From Brevibacterium oceani (GTDB taxonomy: Bacteria; Actinomycetota; Actinomycetes; Actinomycetales; Brevibacteriaceae): a stretch of 64,000 nt of DNA. Shown in pieces: positions 63,492-64,000 of this stretch. The stretch lies in contig NZ_JABKDE010000013.1 of the NCBI RefSeq assembly GCF_013623835.1, positions 1-64,000 of the forward strand. The letters are read 5' to 3'. Within the stretch, counting starts at the first letter, position 1, and each line of letters begins with the position of its first letter. The notes under the pieces were generated by a model. The model saw only the letters and a program-made list of their open reading frames with translations, was not told the origin of the DNA and did not search any database. Both the position numbers and the translations under genes were made by a program.

Positions 63492-64000
63492 CTTCGACAA
63501 GTACGCCGAGACGTCCGAGGCGGTGAACTGGACCGATCTGGATCTCGATGTGTTCGATGACATGCCCTTGGACAGAGACACTCTCCGGTCGGTGCGATAC
63601 ATGTGCGACGTCGAATACCACACCACATGTTTCGTCAGGGAGCTGCTCGTCACTCCTTCACACAGCGAGGACGCCACGGCGGCATTCATGACCATGTGGA
63701 ACCGTGAGGAGTTCTGGCACGGCGAGGCATTGGCCGCCGTGCTCGAGAAACACGGAATCCACGTCGATTACGACGAGGTCAAAGCCAAGCGGATGAGCTT
63801 GGGGTGGAAACTCGCTCTCGGGCCTGCAAAGCAGTCGCTGCTGTCGAACATGGTGGGCACGGACTTCATTGCCGTGCATATGGCTTGGGGTGCGGCCAAC
63901 GAGCTCTCCGCCACAGCCGGATATCGCAGGATGGCGGCGATGCAGGACCACCCGGTGCTCTCTCCGCTGCTTGAGCGCATCGCCAAGCAGGAGACTCGAC
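63481..64000 (+). CDS. Ferritin-like diiron protein, partial
   Basis: ATG 63481 is preceded by GGGAGAAACC, and the frame stays open to the right edge, giving 173 residues. Helix 1 contains RYMCDVEYHTTCFVRELL with a Glu ligand candidate. Helix 2 has NREEFWHGEALAAVLEKHG with ExxH. Later helices contain WGAANELSATAGYRRM and IAKQETR, matching the second Glu and second ExxH start. This is the spacing of a four-helix diiron protein (ferritin-like, desaturase or oxygenase type). The C-terminal part and the last His lie outside the window. Coupled to the FAR-HAD gene and the paralogue, it may oxidise a lipid chain, for example by desaturating an alkyl ether, but this is speculation. Confidence 0.7.
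   Translation, partial: MAFDFDKYAETSEAVNWTDLDLDVFDDMPLDRDTLRSVRYMCDVEYHTTCFVRELLVTPSHSEDATAAFMTMWNREEFWHGEALAAVLEKHGIHVDYDEVKAKRMSLGWKLALGPAKQSLLSNMVGTDFIAVHMAWGAANELSATAGYRRMAAMQDHPVLSPLLERIAKQETR

Overview
The window is high-GC actinobacterial chromosome. MbtH, a DUF222/HNH protein, choice-of-anchor G LPXTG proteins, DUF5819 and an OhrR/Ohr pair point to Micrococcales, and Brevibacterium is my best guess by family content (not proven). No rRNA, tRNA or CRISPR array was seen. Many genes use GTG starts and 4-nt ATGA/GTGA overlaps.

1-3.2 kb: the end of an IS3-family element has cut off the 3' end of a secreted CHAP-domain protein. A two-gene operon (alpha/beta hydrolase and class III CoA-transferase) follows. 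3.5-9.4 kb: a complete-looking sialic acid catabolic locus. An SSS symporter, N-acetylneuraminate lyase, ROK kinase and ManNAc-6-P epimerase run on the + strand. They converge on glucosamine-6-P deaminase and a GntR/FCD regulator on the - strand. Similar operator-like sequences precede both transcription units. 9.6-13.5 kb: an SPFH protein, ohrR-ohr with a long palindromic operator, and malic enzyme, separated by three closely related hairpin terminators. 14.2-16.7 kb: a DUF222/HNH gene interrupted by an in-frame amber codon, with the frame staying open to a normal-looking C-terminus. 17.5-21.9 kb: a CatI/CatJ-type CoA-transferase with an MHS transporter and a divergent LysR regulator.

23-38 kb, all on the - strand, is a cell-surface region. 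It holds a LuxR-type regulator, a sigma-factor-like protein fused to a membrane helix and a Ser/Pro/Asp-rich tail, a copper-amine-oxidase-like lipoprotein, two choice-of-anchor G LPXTG proteins, and an HTTM (vitamin-K carboxylase-like)/DUF5819 pair. These genes may form one system for making and modifying surface adhesins. 38.5-42.9 kb: a DcuS/DcuR-like two-component system with a DoxX protein, divergent from a DctA dicarboxylate carrier.

43.1-56.8 kb: a natural-product operon. It encodes a small secreted peptide, a three-module NRPS (C-A-T, C-A-T, C-A-T-TE) with an EntF-like first C domain, MbtH, a DrrAB-like exporter and a Sfp-type phosphopantetheinyl transferase. 56.9-64 kb: a probable ether-lipid locus. 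It encodes alkyl-DHAP synthase, a PlsC acyltransferase and a short-chain reductase on one strand. On the other are a fatty acyl-CoA reductase fused to a HAD phosphatase and two tandem ferritin-like paralogues, the first of which has lost its ExxH metal motif and the second of which runs off the window. Together they cover fatty alcohol formation, the ether-bond exchange, ketone reduction and sn-2 acylation, and the diiron protein is the unexplained part.
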